Shown here one piece after another: positions 31,512 to 42,390 of a stretch of DNA of 64,000 bases. How positions within the stretch are numbered: position 1 is the first letter of the stretch; each line of letters opens with the position of its first letter. The notes below the pieces were generated by a model. That model searched no databases. It worked only from the letters and a program-made list of their open reading frames with translations, and was not told where the DNA came from. The position numbers were made by a program, and so were the translations under genes. Source of the stretch: Incurvaria masculella (lineage: Eukaryota > Arthropoda > Insecta > Lepidoptera > Incurvariidae); the NCBI GenBank assembly GCA_946894095.1, contig OX335653.1:11227001-11291000 (forward strand), written 5' to 3'.

Positions 31512-31560
31512 AATATATTTAAAATGAAACACATCCATGGCAAAGGATCCAATAAGGGCA

Positions 31561-31566
31561 AATAAA
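31561..31566 (+). promoter_or_regulatory. polyadenylation signal of the protease gene
   Basis: AATAAA lies 50 bases after the TAA stop, the usual spacing for a compact insect digestive-protease transcript. Confidence 0.6.
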
Positions 31567-31599
31567 ACCAAAACAATAGTTCTATGCATTTTTTTCTGT

Positions 31600-33885
31600 A
31601 TACTTAACTAAAAAAAAAGCGTAAACTAAATGTCGGAAGTACATTTGTTTTGTGACTTTTAAATAAATAACAATATAGTATGTCATGGAATAAACTAAAT
31701 TTAACTTAAAGTTATTGTTGTTTAGGGATATTTTAAAACTGCGCGAGTTTATCTCTGAAAAAATATTTACATTCAGGCATTAGAAATCTGGAACGAGATT
31801 TCCTGAAAGTTCCAACAACCTACTTGCTACAGAAACGACCAAAAAATATATTTACAAACCTTACCGATAATATGCCTACATAATTCTAATCGTAATCTTT
31901 AAAATACTGGAGGGAAACGCGTCGCGTAAGGAATTGACATAAAATGCGGAACCAAATGCATACCACATTCATAGCGGAGTTTTCATTTTGTCAAACGGTA
32001 GATTGACGTATATAGTTCCATTTTTATGGGACGAATGGTGTTGAGACTGACAAGCGTTATATTCTGGTTCACTCAGAAAAAAATGTTTTTTTTTATTACG
32101 ATTTTTCTACATGGAGAGTAAATGTAAATTTATATTTTAAATTTAAATTGTTAATACCCATTTGTATGATATAAGTATGAACAGCTTTGTCTTTTTAACC
32201 GACTTAAAAAAAAGGAGGAGATTCTCAATTCGTCGGAATCTTTTTTATTTAATTTTTATGCATGTTCACCGATTACTCGAAGACGCCTGGACCGATTTGA
32301 ATAAAAATATCTCAACTTTTTGAAATGAATTGGTTAAATGTCACTTTTGAGAAAGAGGCCAAAATTAAAAGCATGTTTACTGACTCCTTTTTATTTATTT
32401 ATCTTTTATATATTTATTTTATATTTATATTCATTGGGCTTATAGTATAAAAAATAGGAGAAGTGTCGTGGGACACCCGATAGGAACGACATTTATTTTG
32501 ATGTATTAATTCTCACTGGTTTTTTCACGCAATTTTAAAACTGAGAGACGCCAAAAATAACGCAATCCGTTCTCTCATCCCATAGTAGTACACGAAGCGA
32601 ACTCCCAAAACATTGGAATCTAAACTACACAAGATCACCCGCTGGGCTACTCTGAAAATTTCTTGAAAATTGCATCAAAACCGGTCAGTACGCCCTCGCC
32701 GTGAATAAGTTGTATTGGTATTTTTAAATACAAATATCTACAATATTATGTGACATTGGTTAAACCGTTCATTTCAAACTTCAACAAACCCTACCTGGGT
32801 TTATAAGCGTGTGCCCTATATTCCTTCAGAACTAATCGTAAATTCTTTCTATTTAAGAATCGTATTGTTTAAAAAGATTCAGTGATCTTGCAGCTATAAA
32901 TAGTAAATTTCTAAAATGTTTCATATAGATTGAAACGGTGTTTTATATAAATAAACCTCAAATTCTTATCCTCTTTAGTTGAGTTAAAAGAAACAAGTCC
33001 GAGAGAGCATTTTAAAGCATAACCTTTCTCAGACGCGCTAAGCCTGGCGCTCAAGCAGACATTTTAATCTAACGATTTTTGAAAGGGCTATTTCGCTAAG
33101 CCGATGTTTTGTCCTTTGTCGTTTGTCAAGGTAGTCGCCTCCGAGTTTGTTGTACTTACTTAAACTGTCTCGATGTAGCAAAGCTTCGAAAAAAAACCTT
33201 TAGCATAGCTTTAACCAAAATAAATAAATTTTAATACGTCGTAATTACGTAATTACGTCCATAAAACGAACAAACGCAGTATGAAAGAAGAATGCCCGAT
33301 TTCGGCCAACCTAAAATTTGTTTGAGTCACAATGAAATACGAAGATTTTTAAAAAACGAACATTGGTTTGACAATAGCAGTCTGTCCCGTACTCTTTAGT
33401 CTATGATTTAACACAAGTCTTGGGATTCAATAAGTTGGAAAAAGTACATTTTGAAAAAATATGTTAGAAAAATGCTACCACATCAATAAAACAAGTTGTT
33501 AGTGATTTAAAAAGTAAAAATTAAAATTTATCGTTCGTGCTGAAAATCATTATGACACCAAAAAATTTATTCTGGGTCTGAATCTATGGACGTTATGGCA
33601 TTTTAATTTTAGTGTTTTTTTTAATGATACATTTTAATCTAAAGCGCGGCATATAGTATACGCCAATACCTCCCTTAGGAGGTGCCAAAAACACCAATGG
33701 GATTTATTAATTATTCCCGCTGTGTTTTTGTTTCACGTATTCCCTTATAAGGTATCTACATCCGTCTACTATTGATATAAATAAGTGGTTGTGTCCTCAG
33801 GCGTCAATAGGGTAGAAAATTCATTTTGCGTCCGGCAAACATCCCATGACTTTTCCCCAAAAATCCCACGGTTTGGTTAGCAATA
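31600..33885. other. non-coding interval downstream of the protease
   Basis: AT-rich, with no exon or RNA gene recognised. CATATAGTATACGCCAATACC near 33652 resembles the start of the dispersed repeat at 16283. Otherwise nothing is seen. Confidence 0.5.
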
Positions 33886-34013
33886 CACGCTACCCTCTCT
33901 AAGTGGTACAATGAATACAGCCCGGGTTGGTACCATCACACGAAATTAACGATGATCGAAGCGGAAATGATAATTTTCCGTGTTTTTAATGTAGTTTGTG
34001 TCAGTGCAATATA
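33886..34013 (+). repeat. partial SINE copy next to the Helitron
   Basis: TACAGCCCGGGTTGGTACCA, GATCGAAGCGGAAATGATAA and TTTTCCGTGTTTTTAATG follow the SINE body order. It runs into the 34-bp direct repeat that brackets the Helitron. Confidence 0.55.
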
Positions 34014-34047
34014 AAAAAACCATCCATCTATAAGGAAACTGCATAAA
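34014..34047 (+). repeat. 34-bp direct repeat, left of the Helitron
   Basis: From AAAAAACCATCC to ACTGCATAAA this is identical to 40511-40544. It looks like the two halves of one target separated by the 6.46-kb element. The sequence itself is the end of the SINE copy. Confidence 0.85.
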
Positions 34048-34111
34048 TTTTATTTTAGTCTAGTCTATGCATATGTTTATAAATCCCACGACTGTATCTA
34101 TTTTATTATTT

Positions 34112-34287
34112 TTTTGTTTTTAGTACATTTATCTTAAACATTGCAATGTATGTTTAACATAAAACCGTTTAACTTAAAAAGTTTTTTTACCTATTTTTTT
34201 ATTTTTTTGTTTTTAGTACATTTATCTTAAACATTGCAATGTATGTTTAACATAAAACCGTTTAACTTAAAAAGTTTTTTTACCTAT
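34112..34287 (-). repeat. 93-bp tandem duplication at the Helitron 3' side
   Basis: TAGTACATTTATCTTAAAC occurs at 34121 and 34214; the ~1.9 units are almost identical. Each contains the palindrome ACATTGCAATGT and AACATAAAACCGTTTAAC, the shared terminal string. Confidence 0.8.
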
Positions 34288-34303
34288 TTTTATTTTCTAG
34301 TTT

Positions 34304-37300
34304 TTAGTTTTTATTTCGCATTCTGTTTAATTCATTTAGTGCTTCATTATTGCAAGGTTTCTTGCCCGTTAGTTTATTGCAGTCCAACTCCTCTATACGT
34401 AGTCCCTGCAAAGATCTTACTCTACTAAGAGCCACGTAGGCTTGACCTTCTTCAAACAGTTTCGCACCTAAGTATACGACTGCGTGATCCACAGTGCTGC
34501 CCTGCATTTTATGTATTGTAGAAGCCCATGATAGTATTAAAGGCAACATTCTTCTTTCAGCCGTCCCGTAATTGTACTTAGCTGGAAACTGTATGGCTTT
34601 CGGGTGTATAAGATGTACTCCGTCTCTTGCGAAATCAATTCGGACGGAAGGTACATCTGTTGCATACATCTGAGTTCGACGAAATTGAGGCCAAACGATT
34701 TCGTTGATGTAGCCTATAGCGCCATTTACTAATCCCTTTGAAACGTCAATATTGGACCGTAGCATGACTTTTGCCCCCACAAATATTTCCAGTTCCGCTG
34801 GTAAACCCCCAGTTTTGTTGATATCAGCTGGTATTATAGTAGCTATATCCACATTGTCTGCATTTCGTGTGGCGTGTACTAGCTGATCCTGCGCTTTTAT
34901 TTTGTAAATGCGAGCACCATTATTTCTGTACAAATTCAATACAGCAGAGTTGTGGTCGTTAACTTGTTGATTTGTGGGGTATACCCTTAACGCTTTGTCT
35001 ATTGCAAACTCATCACTCGTGTCTTGAAGAAGTCTTCCCATTAAAATACTAAAATGTTGGGTTGTTAGCTCACCGACTCTCAAAGCATTCAAAATATCAA
35101 TAAAAGTCTGGTCACCTTGCTGACGCATATTTTCAGTTAATTCACACAGCGTGAATAAACGCCAGAGATGTTGAGCTGGTTCGAGATGTTCTGGCTGTTT
35201 GAAAACAGGTGTTCCTGATCGTTTTATAGGAGGCAGTTGTAAAAGATCACCGAAAAGTAATACGTTTACTCCTCCAAAAAACTCATTTTCACAGTTCTTA
35301 ATTTGCCTTAATCGAGCGTCCATCATGCATAACATTTGATAAGACACCATGGAAATCTCGTCGACAATCAAAAATTCTGTCTGATGCCATTGTTGCCTCA
35401 TTATTCGCAAATAGTTTCCGGACAGTGGTGACATACCTGTTATGCGACCGTCTTTCTGTACAGGCAATTTTAAAGTACTGTGTATCGTAGCTCCATTTAT
35501 TAATCTAGCTGCAACTCCTGTTAGTGAGCAGACTTTAACCGCATCCTTTGCGTAGCACCTATTAATTTGGTCTCGTAATAACTTTAATAGAAAAGTCTTG
35601 CCCACACCAGCTCCTCCTGTAAAGAATATTTTTAAACGTTCTTCAGCACCTGACATTTGATTTTGTATGGACTGGGTAACTAATGTAAAAATTTCCTTTT
35701 GTCCTGCATTCATAGACTGCTTAGCCTGTAAGAACTGGTCTTCATTCATTGGCAAATAAGGAACTTCTTCTTCATGGTCTAGTTCCATCGGCTCTGCGTG
35801 TTCCAGTATCTGAAATGCGTGTACTTGCGCGAATGCATTTTCAAGCTGCCTGTCACGTTCACGATATATTTCCAAGTAGGCGTTTGTTTGTCTTAAACTT
35901 TCTTCGTTGGCGAGAAACGCATCTCTGGCACTATTAAATTCTCCTAAAAGTTCGGCCTCATTGCGATACGGCATATACTGGATTAGTAAACTGTAATAAT
36001 ATGACTCTGGATCAGAAGCTGCTACGAAGTTAGGTACCCGTACTACAGCTGGCGTGTTTCTAATAGTCATTTTGGTGTTGTCTGTTAAAGTTATAAGACG
36101 CCTTCTTGTTGTCTGCTCGTGCGGTGCATAAGCATCGGTATCGATGCTCTCTTCATTTATAACTGGCGGTTTTGTGTAGTGTGGCTCAAATAACATCGCA
36201 AATTCTATGAGACACATATTGTTAAAATCATAGTTGGGGTGCTCTGCTGGTCGCTTTTCATATCGTTCGAAAATATTGGCACAATATCCTGCTCCTTGAC
36301 CAGCTTCATTAAACTTCAACACTTTATACCTTTGTTCCGCTTTACGAGTATTGACAAAAATTGTTTTTCTCGAGCTGTCACGCATACTCAAATGGCATAG
36401 CCTGAATACGCATTCGCAGGCTGAAACTTGACGTTCTCTTAATATGCGCATGCATATTTTAAACAGCTTACGCGAGACGTCAGTTTCTTCTCTTCTAATT
36501 TGTTGAATAGCTCGAGATACTTCACCATCTAGGTTTGTAGGTTCTGATTTTGACACGTATTTAGCGATGTAATACGCAATCGACTCATTTGTACCACACG
36601 GTTGTATATCCATATTGGCTTTCCACATTTTTAGCAAAGCAGGACTGTAATTGTTTACCCAACCATCTTCACTTTTTCTTTTCAGAACGCAAATGCGACC
36701 ACCGTTGTAGATGAATTCGTTAGATGAAGGATCAATAACATGTGTCTCTAAGCATTCCGAGCGTGGAAAGTTGAAACGACAAACAGAATTATTTTTCGTG
36801 CAGGTACTAGTGTGTCGATGTATTTGACAATTTTTAACTAATTCATATAGTTCTGAAGTTTCTGGAGGAATGGCAGTACTACAGACTGAATCAATGCGAG
36901 CTATTCCTTCAGGTGTCGCAACAGACGGGTGATCTTCGATCCAAACAACCATATGCAAATGAGGACTTCCTCTGTTCTGAAACTCGATTCGCCACCAATG
37001 ATCTTTAACTTTACCGCCAAATATTTCAGTATCAGTTTTAAGAAACTGCATTAGCGCATTAACACGTACCATAAAATGTCTACTCACAACAACTGGATAC
37101 ATCTCGATGAGTCTCTGAGTTTCCTGAATATCTATGTCATCTGGGTCAATGTGCTGTTTACCATCACTAACAAGGAGACTTCTTTTCATATCCTTCCAGT
37201 GAAGATCATTGCAGCTCAATGTAACAAAATAAGTGGGAGGTCCTAAACATCTGATTTGTGCTATAAGATCACTAAGAGCACTACGCCAATAAGCAGCGGA

Positions 37301-39841
37301 ACCTCTTAGATTTTTTAAATATAAGTGCAGGTCTTCCACTCGATTGCCGTTTTCACCTTCAACTTTTCTAGCACAAGCTGCAATGGTTGATTTAACTCGA
37401 TAGTACTCAAACATTGATAGAGCATAGAATAGGTAATCGTTGCGCTGAAATCTAACATCAGCACCTAATAAACGAAATTGATAGTAATCCAAAGGACTTA
37501 TATTTACGGGCCGTTGTTCTTTCAAACCATTTTTACCATACGGGAAAAGCTGATACCATGCGAACTCTTCTGCTTTTAACTCATAAGATTCATTCACAAT
37601 ATTATTATTCGTCTTTCTTCTGATTTCGTTTACATTTTCAGATACCTCTAGCTCATCTTCAACATCAGGTTGGACGCTATCAATAGGCAACATTACAGAT
37701 GTTTGTATAGGTATAGTTTCAGATCTCAGATTCGAACGCGGTTGTTGTACTTGCACATCCTGATGAGTGATGGCATCTTCCTGTTGCTGTACTTGAACAC
37801 CCTGACGAGTGATAATATTTTCCCTCAAATGTACGTCTACGCGTGTGAGGGTGTACGCGATATTACGGGATCCGAGGCATCTTTTACAGATGCGGCACAG
37901 TTCTTGTAAGTTGTCGCATTCTATAACACAGGCTTTGCCATTTTCTGGTGTTGGTTTTCCTTTTGGGCCACAAGAATGGGAGTCAGCAAAATAGTATTTG
38001 TCTTCACCGCGAAATACGCTAACAGATTTATTTGATGCTGTCAATATTCCTGAAGAATGACTATCAAATAATCTATTTAAAGCTGTATGTAATGTAATGC
38101 CGATATTATTGGTATTTACAGAATCTTGGAGACTCCCGAATAAAAGAGTGTCTTCATCATATTCTATAGAAAATCGGCATTCATACATTTGTAAACTTTG
38201 CCTGACGATATGAAAGTTTCGTATCTCTAAATATCCTGTTTCATCCAGTTCAGTAGGATCAAGCTGGGTACGAATCCAGCAATATAAGGAGTCACCCGCT
38301 AACATATTAGCATTCAGAATATTGACGTCCCATTGATTAGGGCTTAGGATTGCAGCTCGGACAATGTTCGCCAACGACATAGCACTACATTGTACACCAG
38401 CATATCGCGAAGTAAAGACGTTGTAGTCACCTTGATGCCATGAAGCTCGAATAATTCTTGCAACATTATTAATTGGAATGAATGCATTTCGAATTTCATT
38501 TTCATTCCTTTCGGACGCTTCATCTTCAGACAATTCGGGCACACTAAGTCGTACTAACTCCTGGTCACTAATTTGGGCATTGTCGTCAATACGTACATCT
38601 TTGTAAAGCGGGTTATTTCTGATTAACCATCTTAAAGCACTATAGACTTTTTCGCGACATATTGTGAATTCCCTGGTGATGTTTAAATTTTCTAATCGTT
38701 CGGTTACTACAATAATGCCTACCTGGCTTGCAGATCTTGGTAGCATACTAGGCAGTCTTTCACTGACTTCAAAGATATCTTGGGCAAATAAAACTGCCTG
38801 TCCGCGAAAACCGTACTGCCCATAGAGGCCACTAAATTTCACGATTTTAACAAAGGGAATAATTCTGCACAGCAAACGTTGTTCCGCCTGTGTCAATGTT
38901 TGAATAACGTCTGGTATAGAACCTGGATCCAGATTATTCCAGTAAGCTTTTGGTGGTGCTGTTGTTTTATTACTAGTAACATGTGTTTGACAGCGGGAAC
39001 ATAATAACAATGATATTTTCGAAGTTAACTCCACAGGTAAGTATGTTAATGCAGCAGCGTTGTACCGAACTGTACGAACTTGATTAGGATAACAACGTTT
39101 GGTACAAATATCACAAACATGTATACAAATTGTGTTAATAGCATTCTCGAATGCCTGCAGATTATTAGCTCTGCATTGCTGGGTACGCTCTCGTTGTTTA
39201 TTTAACCTCGTATCGCGATGTTCAGGCGTTTCTGAACCCAACTGCTGTCTTTGTCTTTCACGGCTTTGTATTAATCTAACTTCATATTCTTCAGGCGTTT
39301 CTGATGCTACCATCTGTGTATATCGCTCCCGTTGTTTTGTTAACCTAGCTTCATATTCTTCAGGCGTTTCTGACGCTACCATCTGTGTATATCGCTCCCG
39401 TTGTTTTGTTAACCTGGCTTCATATTCTTCAGGCGTTTCTGACGCTATCATCTGTGTGTATCGCTCCCGTTGTTTTGTTAACCTGGCTTCATATTCTTCA
39501 GGCGTTTCTGACGCTATCATCTGTGTGTATCGCTCACGTTGCTTTGTTAACCTGGCTTCATATTCTTTAGACGTTTCTGACGCCGTCATTTGTGTATATC
39601 GCTGACGTTGCTTTTTTAACCTGGCCTCATATTGCTCAGGTGTTTTTGACGCTAATTGTTCCCGTCGTTTCTGTAATCGACTATTTCTATCACCTTCACT
39701 TTCTTTAGCTCGTTTTGCTTTATACTTTTCTTTCGCTTTTTGAAGCCTTCGTTTACGTTGTGTTGCAGTTTCTGTTTTATTTGTGTTTGTATTTTTTATT
39801 AAATTTTTTTTTACCATTTTGTTCCCACGAGTAATGGACAT
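34304..39841 (-). CDS. Helitron Rep-helicase transposase, 1845 codons, intact
   Basis: One uninterrupted frame. Residues ~20-60 are basic. About residues 65-225 are seven or more 23-residue repeats (unit TPEEYEARLTKQRERYTQM plus four), resembling the STPR DNA-binding repeat of silkworm FMBP-1. Cys-rich zinc-finger-like motifs follow (CDICTKRC, LLCSRC). The HUH relaxase has TYFVTLSCND (~868), the metal motif GSPHLHMVVW (~959) and the double tyrosine AYYIAKYVSK (~1089). The SF1 helicase has GGAGVGKTFLL (~1409), LIVDEISM (~1492), FGDLLQLPP and the end motif IHKMQGSTVDHAVVYLG (~1780). The protein nicks and unwinds DNA for rolling-circle transposition. There is no C-terminal endonuclease domain as in Helentrons. 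All key residues seen are present. A second Met at residue 9 is an alternative start. Confidence 0.93.
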   Translation of the reverse strand: MSITRGNKMVKKNLIKNTNTNKTETATQRKRRLQKAKEKYKAKRAKESEGDRNSRLQKRREQLASKTPEQYEARLKKQRQRYTQMTASETSKEYEARLTKQRERYTQMIASETPEEYEARLTKQRERYTQMIASETPEEYEARLTKQRERYTQMVASETPEEYEARLTKQRERYTQMVASETPEEYEVRLIQSRERQRQQLGSETPEHRDTRLNKQRERTQQCRANNLQAFENAINTICIHVCDICTKRCYPNQVRTVRYNAAALTYLPVELTSKISLLLCSRCQTHVTSNKTTAPPKAYWNNLDPGSIPDVIQTLTQAEQRLLCRIIPFVKIVKFSGLYGQYGFRGQAVLFAQDIFEVSERLPSMLPRSASQVGIIVVTERLENLNITREFTICREKVYSALRWLIRNNPLYKDVRIDDNAQISDQELVRLSVPELSEDEASERNENEIRNAFIPINNVARIIRASWHQGDYNVFTSRYAGVQCSAMSLANIVRAAILSPNQWDVNILNANMLAGDSLYCWIRTQLDPTELDETGYLEIRNFHIVRQSLQMYECRFSIEYDEDTLLFGSLQDSVNTNNIGITLHTALNRLFDSHSSGILTASNKSVSVFRGEDKYYFADSHSCGPKGKPTPENGKACVIECDNLQELCRICKRCLGSRNIAYTLTRVDVHLRENIITRQGVQVQQQEDAITHQDVQVQQPRSNLRSETIPIQTSVMLPIDSVQPDVEDELEVSENVNEIRRKTNNNIVNESYELKAEEFAWYQLFPYGKNGLKEQRPVNISPLDYYQFRLLGADVRFQRNDYLFYALSMFEYYRVKSTIAACARKVEGENGNRVEDLHLYLKNLRGSAAYWRSALSDLIAQIRCLGPPTYFVTLSCNDLHWKDMKRSLLVSDGKQHIDPDDIDIQETQRLIEMYPVVVSRHFMVRVNALMQFLKTDTEIFGGKVKDHWWRIEFQNRGSPHLHMVVWIEDHPSVATPEGIARIDSVCSTAIPPETSELYELVKNCQIHRHTSTCTKNNSVCRFNFPRSECLETHVIDPSSNEFIYNGGRICVLKRKSEDGWVNNYSPALLKMWKANMDIQPCGTNESIAYYIAKYVSKSEPTNLDGEVSRAIQQIRREETDVSRKLFKICMRILRERQVSACECVFRLCHLSMRDSSRKTIFVNTRKAEQRYKVLKFNEAGQGAGYCANIFERYEKRPAEHPNYDFNNMCLIEFAMLFEPHYTKPPVINEESIDTDAYAPHEQTTRRRLITLTDNTKMTIRNTPAVVRVPNFVAASDPESYYYSLLIQYMPYRNEAELLGEFNSARDAFLANEESLRQTNAYLEIYRERDRQLENAFAQVHAFQILEHAEPMELDHEEEVPYLPMNEDQFLQAKQSMNAGQKEIFTLVTQSIQNQMSGAEERLKIFFTGGAGVGKTFLLKLLRDQINRCYAKDAVKVCSLTGVAARLINGATIHSTLKLPVQKDGRITGMSPLSGNYLRIMRQQWHQTEFLIVDEISMVSYQMLCMMDARLRQIKNCENEFFGGVNVLLFGDLLQLPPIKRSGTPVFKQPEHLEPAQHLWRLFTLCELTENMRQQGDQTFIDILNALRVGELTTQHFSILMGRLLQDTSDEFAIDKALRVYPTNQQVNDHNSAVLNLYRNNGARIYKIKAQDQLVHATRNADNVDIATIIPADINKTGGLPAELEIFVGAKVMLRSNIDVSKGLVNGAIGYINEIVWPQFRRTQMYATDVPSVRIDFARDGVHLIHPKAIQFPAKYNYGTAERRMLPLILSWASTIHKMQGSTVDHAVVYLGAKLFEEGQAYVALSRVRSLQGLRIEELDCNKLTGKKPCNNEALNELNRMRNKN
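39230..39640 (-). repeat. 69-bp in-frame tandem repeats (23-residue units)
   Basis: The landmark TCAGGCGTTTCTGA recurs every 69 bases. Near identity between neighbouring units at the DNA level indicates recent expansion or unequal exchange. Each unit encodes one STPR-like 23-mer; overlapping frames on the + strand are artefacts. Confidence 0.9.
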
Positions 39842-40033
39842 TTAAACGGTCGACCCCCCCAGAGGTCCAATAAAGGGGCAAGGCTATGTACAACAAGATG
39901 CGCCTGAGTCTTGAGGGGAAAACGCTAACGACATATCATTTTTATCCACCCTAATGCCATACAGTTCTCGGCGCGTTTTAACCTTTCACCTTAACTTGGG
40001 TGGTGTACCGCTAACGACGTATCATTTTTAGCC

Positions 40034-40346
40034 ATTTGATACCCATGTTGATGGGATTGATAAAACCTAAGTTATCCGCCATTTTGTAGAGGCCGCCATC
40101 TTGGATTTTAATTTTATATAGTATATTGTATTCTGCTTGTTGAGCCCTTTCATTTGATACCCATGTTGATGGGATTGATAAAACCTACGTTATCCGCCAT
40201 TTTGTAGCGGCCGCCATCTTGAATTTCAATTTTTTTTATAGTATATTGTATTCTGCTTGTTGAGCCCTTTCATTTGATACCCATATTGATGGGATTAATA
40301 AAACATAAATTATCCGCCATTTTGTAGCGGCGGCCATCTTGAATTT
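40034..40346 (-). repeat. 118-120-bp tandem repeats at the Helitron 5' side
   Basis: TTTGATACCCAT(G/A)TTGATGGG starts at 40035, 40153 and 40273. Each unit carries TTATCCGCCATTTTGTAG and GGCCGCCATCTTG, giving a GC-rich core in AT-rich DNA. About 2.7 units. They precede the Rep-helicase gene and may hold its promoter or Rep-binding sites. Confidence 0.8.
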
Positions 40347-40510
40347 ATAATGATAATGAATAAACATAATTGTATTGTCACCAAAATCCAAAGTGTATAC
40401 AAAATTTCAGATTAATCGGTTGACAGGAAGAGGGTGAAATTTGAATTACTAAATTTGACCCAAGAAAAATAATAAATAAAACAAACGGGGTGAGCTAAAT
40501 AAAACCGTTT

Positions 40511-40544
40511 AAAAAACCATCCATCTATAAGGAAACTGCATAAA
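40511..40544 (+). repeat. 34-bp direct repeat, right of the Helitron
   Basis: Identical to 34014-34047; see there. Immediately inside is AAAACCGTTT of the Helitron terminal string. Confidence 0.85.
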
Positions 40545-40559
40545 AAAGAAAGCCCCTTC

Positions 40560-41690
40560 AACTATTCATGACTTTCATTTAGGTAGCAATCTTTTAATTA
40601 TCACTTCCCACTTGTTCTTACAAAAAAATCTTCCAACCCAAAATATCCCCATCAGCCACGTGTCCGATTTCACGCGCTTTTCTCTTGTTTTCTTCATCTG
40701 TGTTGCAAATGTGTCAACCAAAGGCCCAGTTGTCTTGCAATTTATGCTCGCCAAGTTTAATAAAGTATTTTTTTTAATCATGTGAAACCTTACAAATGGC
40801 ACCTCGTACATACTAGGCGTGATATAAGCCACCTACTTCAAGTCACATAAAAACGTTTTAAGTGCCGTGATGACGTCTCAAGGTGCCTATCTCTTCTGCA
40901 GAAACCCTCTCCTGGAGTAGTTAATTGATTGCGGTAATTAAAGCAGTATAGTTTTCGAAATAATTTATGTATACATGTGCATTTGAGAGCGTGTTTTATG
41001 ACCAGCAATATTATACTTCGGCCAACAGTCTCAACAATCTTAATCGATATAGTCTGTTCGGCCGTCAACCCAATCGATAGACAAGCCTTTGAAACCCAAA
41101 ACGCGTCAAGAGTTCTTGTATAACTATGTTACGTCACGTACAGCTCTTGCACTAAAGAACAACTTGCTTGGCTATCAGTGTGACGTTGATGGTCCACGAA
41201 AAGTGATGTTCACAATGAACTCGTGTCTTCATAACTTTGATACAAGTTCCTTCCAATGTGCACGTTTCGATCATGACATGGTTTGATATACGACTTCTAT
41301 GGCGACCACCACTTCAGTGGCGACCACTCATCTATCGATTCAACATTATATTCTACCCGGATCCGCATAATACCAGTTTCTTCCTGCAAAATGGACGCCA
41401 CCCCCCCCCCCCCCCCTCCCGCGTGGTCTCCTCCCCCTCAGGGCCGCCCGAGAGCCAGCAGCCGCTAGCGGCAGACTCCGCTGCGCGCTATCCTGCACCC
41501 GTCATTGGCACTCACCGCAGAAAACAGTTGCAACGTTAACAAGTTTCTGCCTTCCGCCTGTTACCGACGATATTCAGATACAATTATTTAGAGAATAATA
41601 CACAACAGGCTTTTGTAAAAATCAAGGTTGCAACAATACGTGATGATATTGAATTTGAATTATTGAATGGCTAAATGACTTTGTATGCCA
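40560..41690. other. non-coding interval
   Basis: No exon is supported. A run of C interrupted once lies at 41400-41418, followed by a GC-rich block to about 41530. Short frames here are compositional. Confidence 0.45.
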
Positions 41691-41694
41691 TCGG

Positions 41695-42390
41695 GTTTTG
41701 CACAGGTGGCCGATTTCGATGGTTGAAGCTGGCCGTGGTTCGGATTTCACGTAAAACTCTTCACGTAAAGATCTTCTGTCTTCAACGAGCAAAAACCTCT
41801 GCTCTTTTCTGCATTACTTAATAGCTGATAGGGGTTAATCACGCTCGGATTACCACGATCGCACTGAATAAAATGGTGGTCGAAGTGGCAATGATAGTTC
41901 TGGTATAGGCCCTTGTGTATTTTCGGTGGAGTTTGGTAAATATTGCTAGGGTATGATTGTTTTGATTTTATTTTCCCTGTTGTATGGCATTACTGATAAG
42001 TATTTTGTCTGTATTAAGTGTACAGTGTTCGTTCACCACGCTGTGGACATCTTCAGGATTTTATGCGTGGGGCGTGGGACCTTGCTTCTCATGCCAGAGA
42101 TTTAATCCCCACACCGTTCACGCACCACTTAATTCCTCTTTCTGGAATTGTTCAGAATTCATGTAAACGGTAAAGCCTTCCCCTACTAGGTGGGTAGGTG
42201 GTAGCCTGGCCGGATTACACAAGACCATTGAATGAAAATAAGGTCAAGGCGGCAATGTAAAACTGTTTCGTATTTTTCAACCAGTTTTCAAAGGGAAAGG
42301 TTTTGTTTCATAGGGAGAGTTCTGGCATGTCCCTATATTCCTAGGGGAATTCGGTGTTCATGAATTCATGACAGTTGCTATAGTTGTATA
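41695..42390 (+). repeat. two adjoining SINE-family copies
   Basis: 41720-41960 holds GGTTCGGATTTCACGTAAAA and GTGGTCGAAGTGGCAATGAT. 42065-42390 is fuller: a tRNA-like head (GTGGGACCTTGCTTCTCATG, CAGAGATTTAATCCCC), then CCCCTACTAGGTGG, GGTCAAGGCGGCAATG and an AT-rich end. Both follow the order of the SINE at 3905 but are diverged. Confidence 0.55.

Larger units (their letters stand above)
34048..40510 (-). mobile_element. autonomous Helitron (rolling-circle transposon)
   Basis: A 6.46-kb unit reads on the minus strand: tandem 119-bp repeats (40034-40346), a Rep-helicase gene (34304-39841) and a 93-bp duplication (34112-34287). The string TTAAACGGTTTTAT is present near the 5' end (40498-40512) and in both 93-bp units at the 3' side. 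A typical hairpin plus CTAGT end was not found, so it belongs to a different family from the relics at 9.3, 10.4 and 43.9 kb. It is bracketed by 34-bp direct repeats. Confidence 0.75.

Noticed and set aside
39099..39605. 168-codon + strand open frame with internal repeats
   Set aside because: It is the antisense shadow of the 69-bp coding repeats of the Helitron gene; the repeat keeps two frames open at once.
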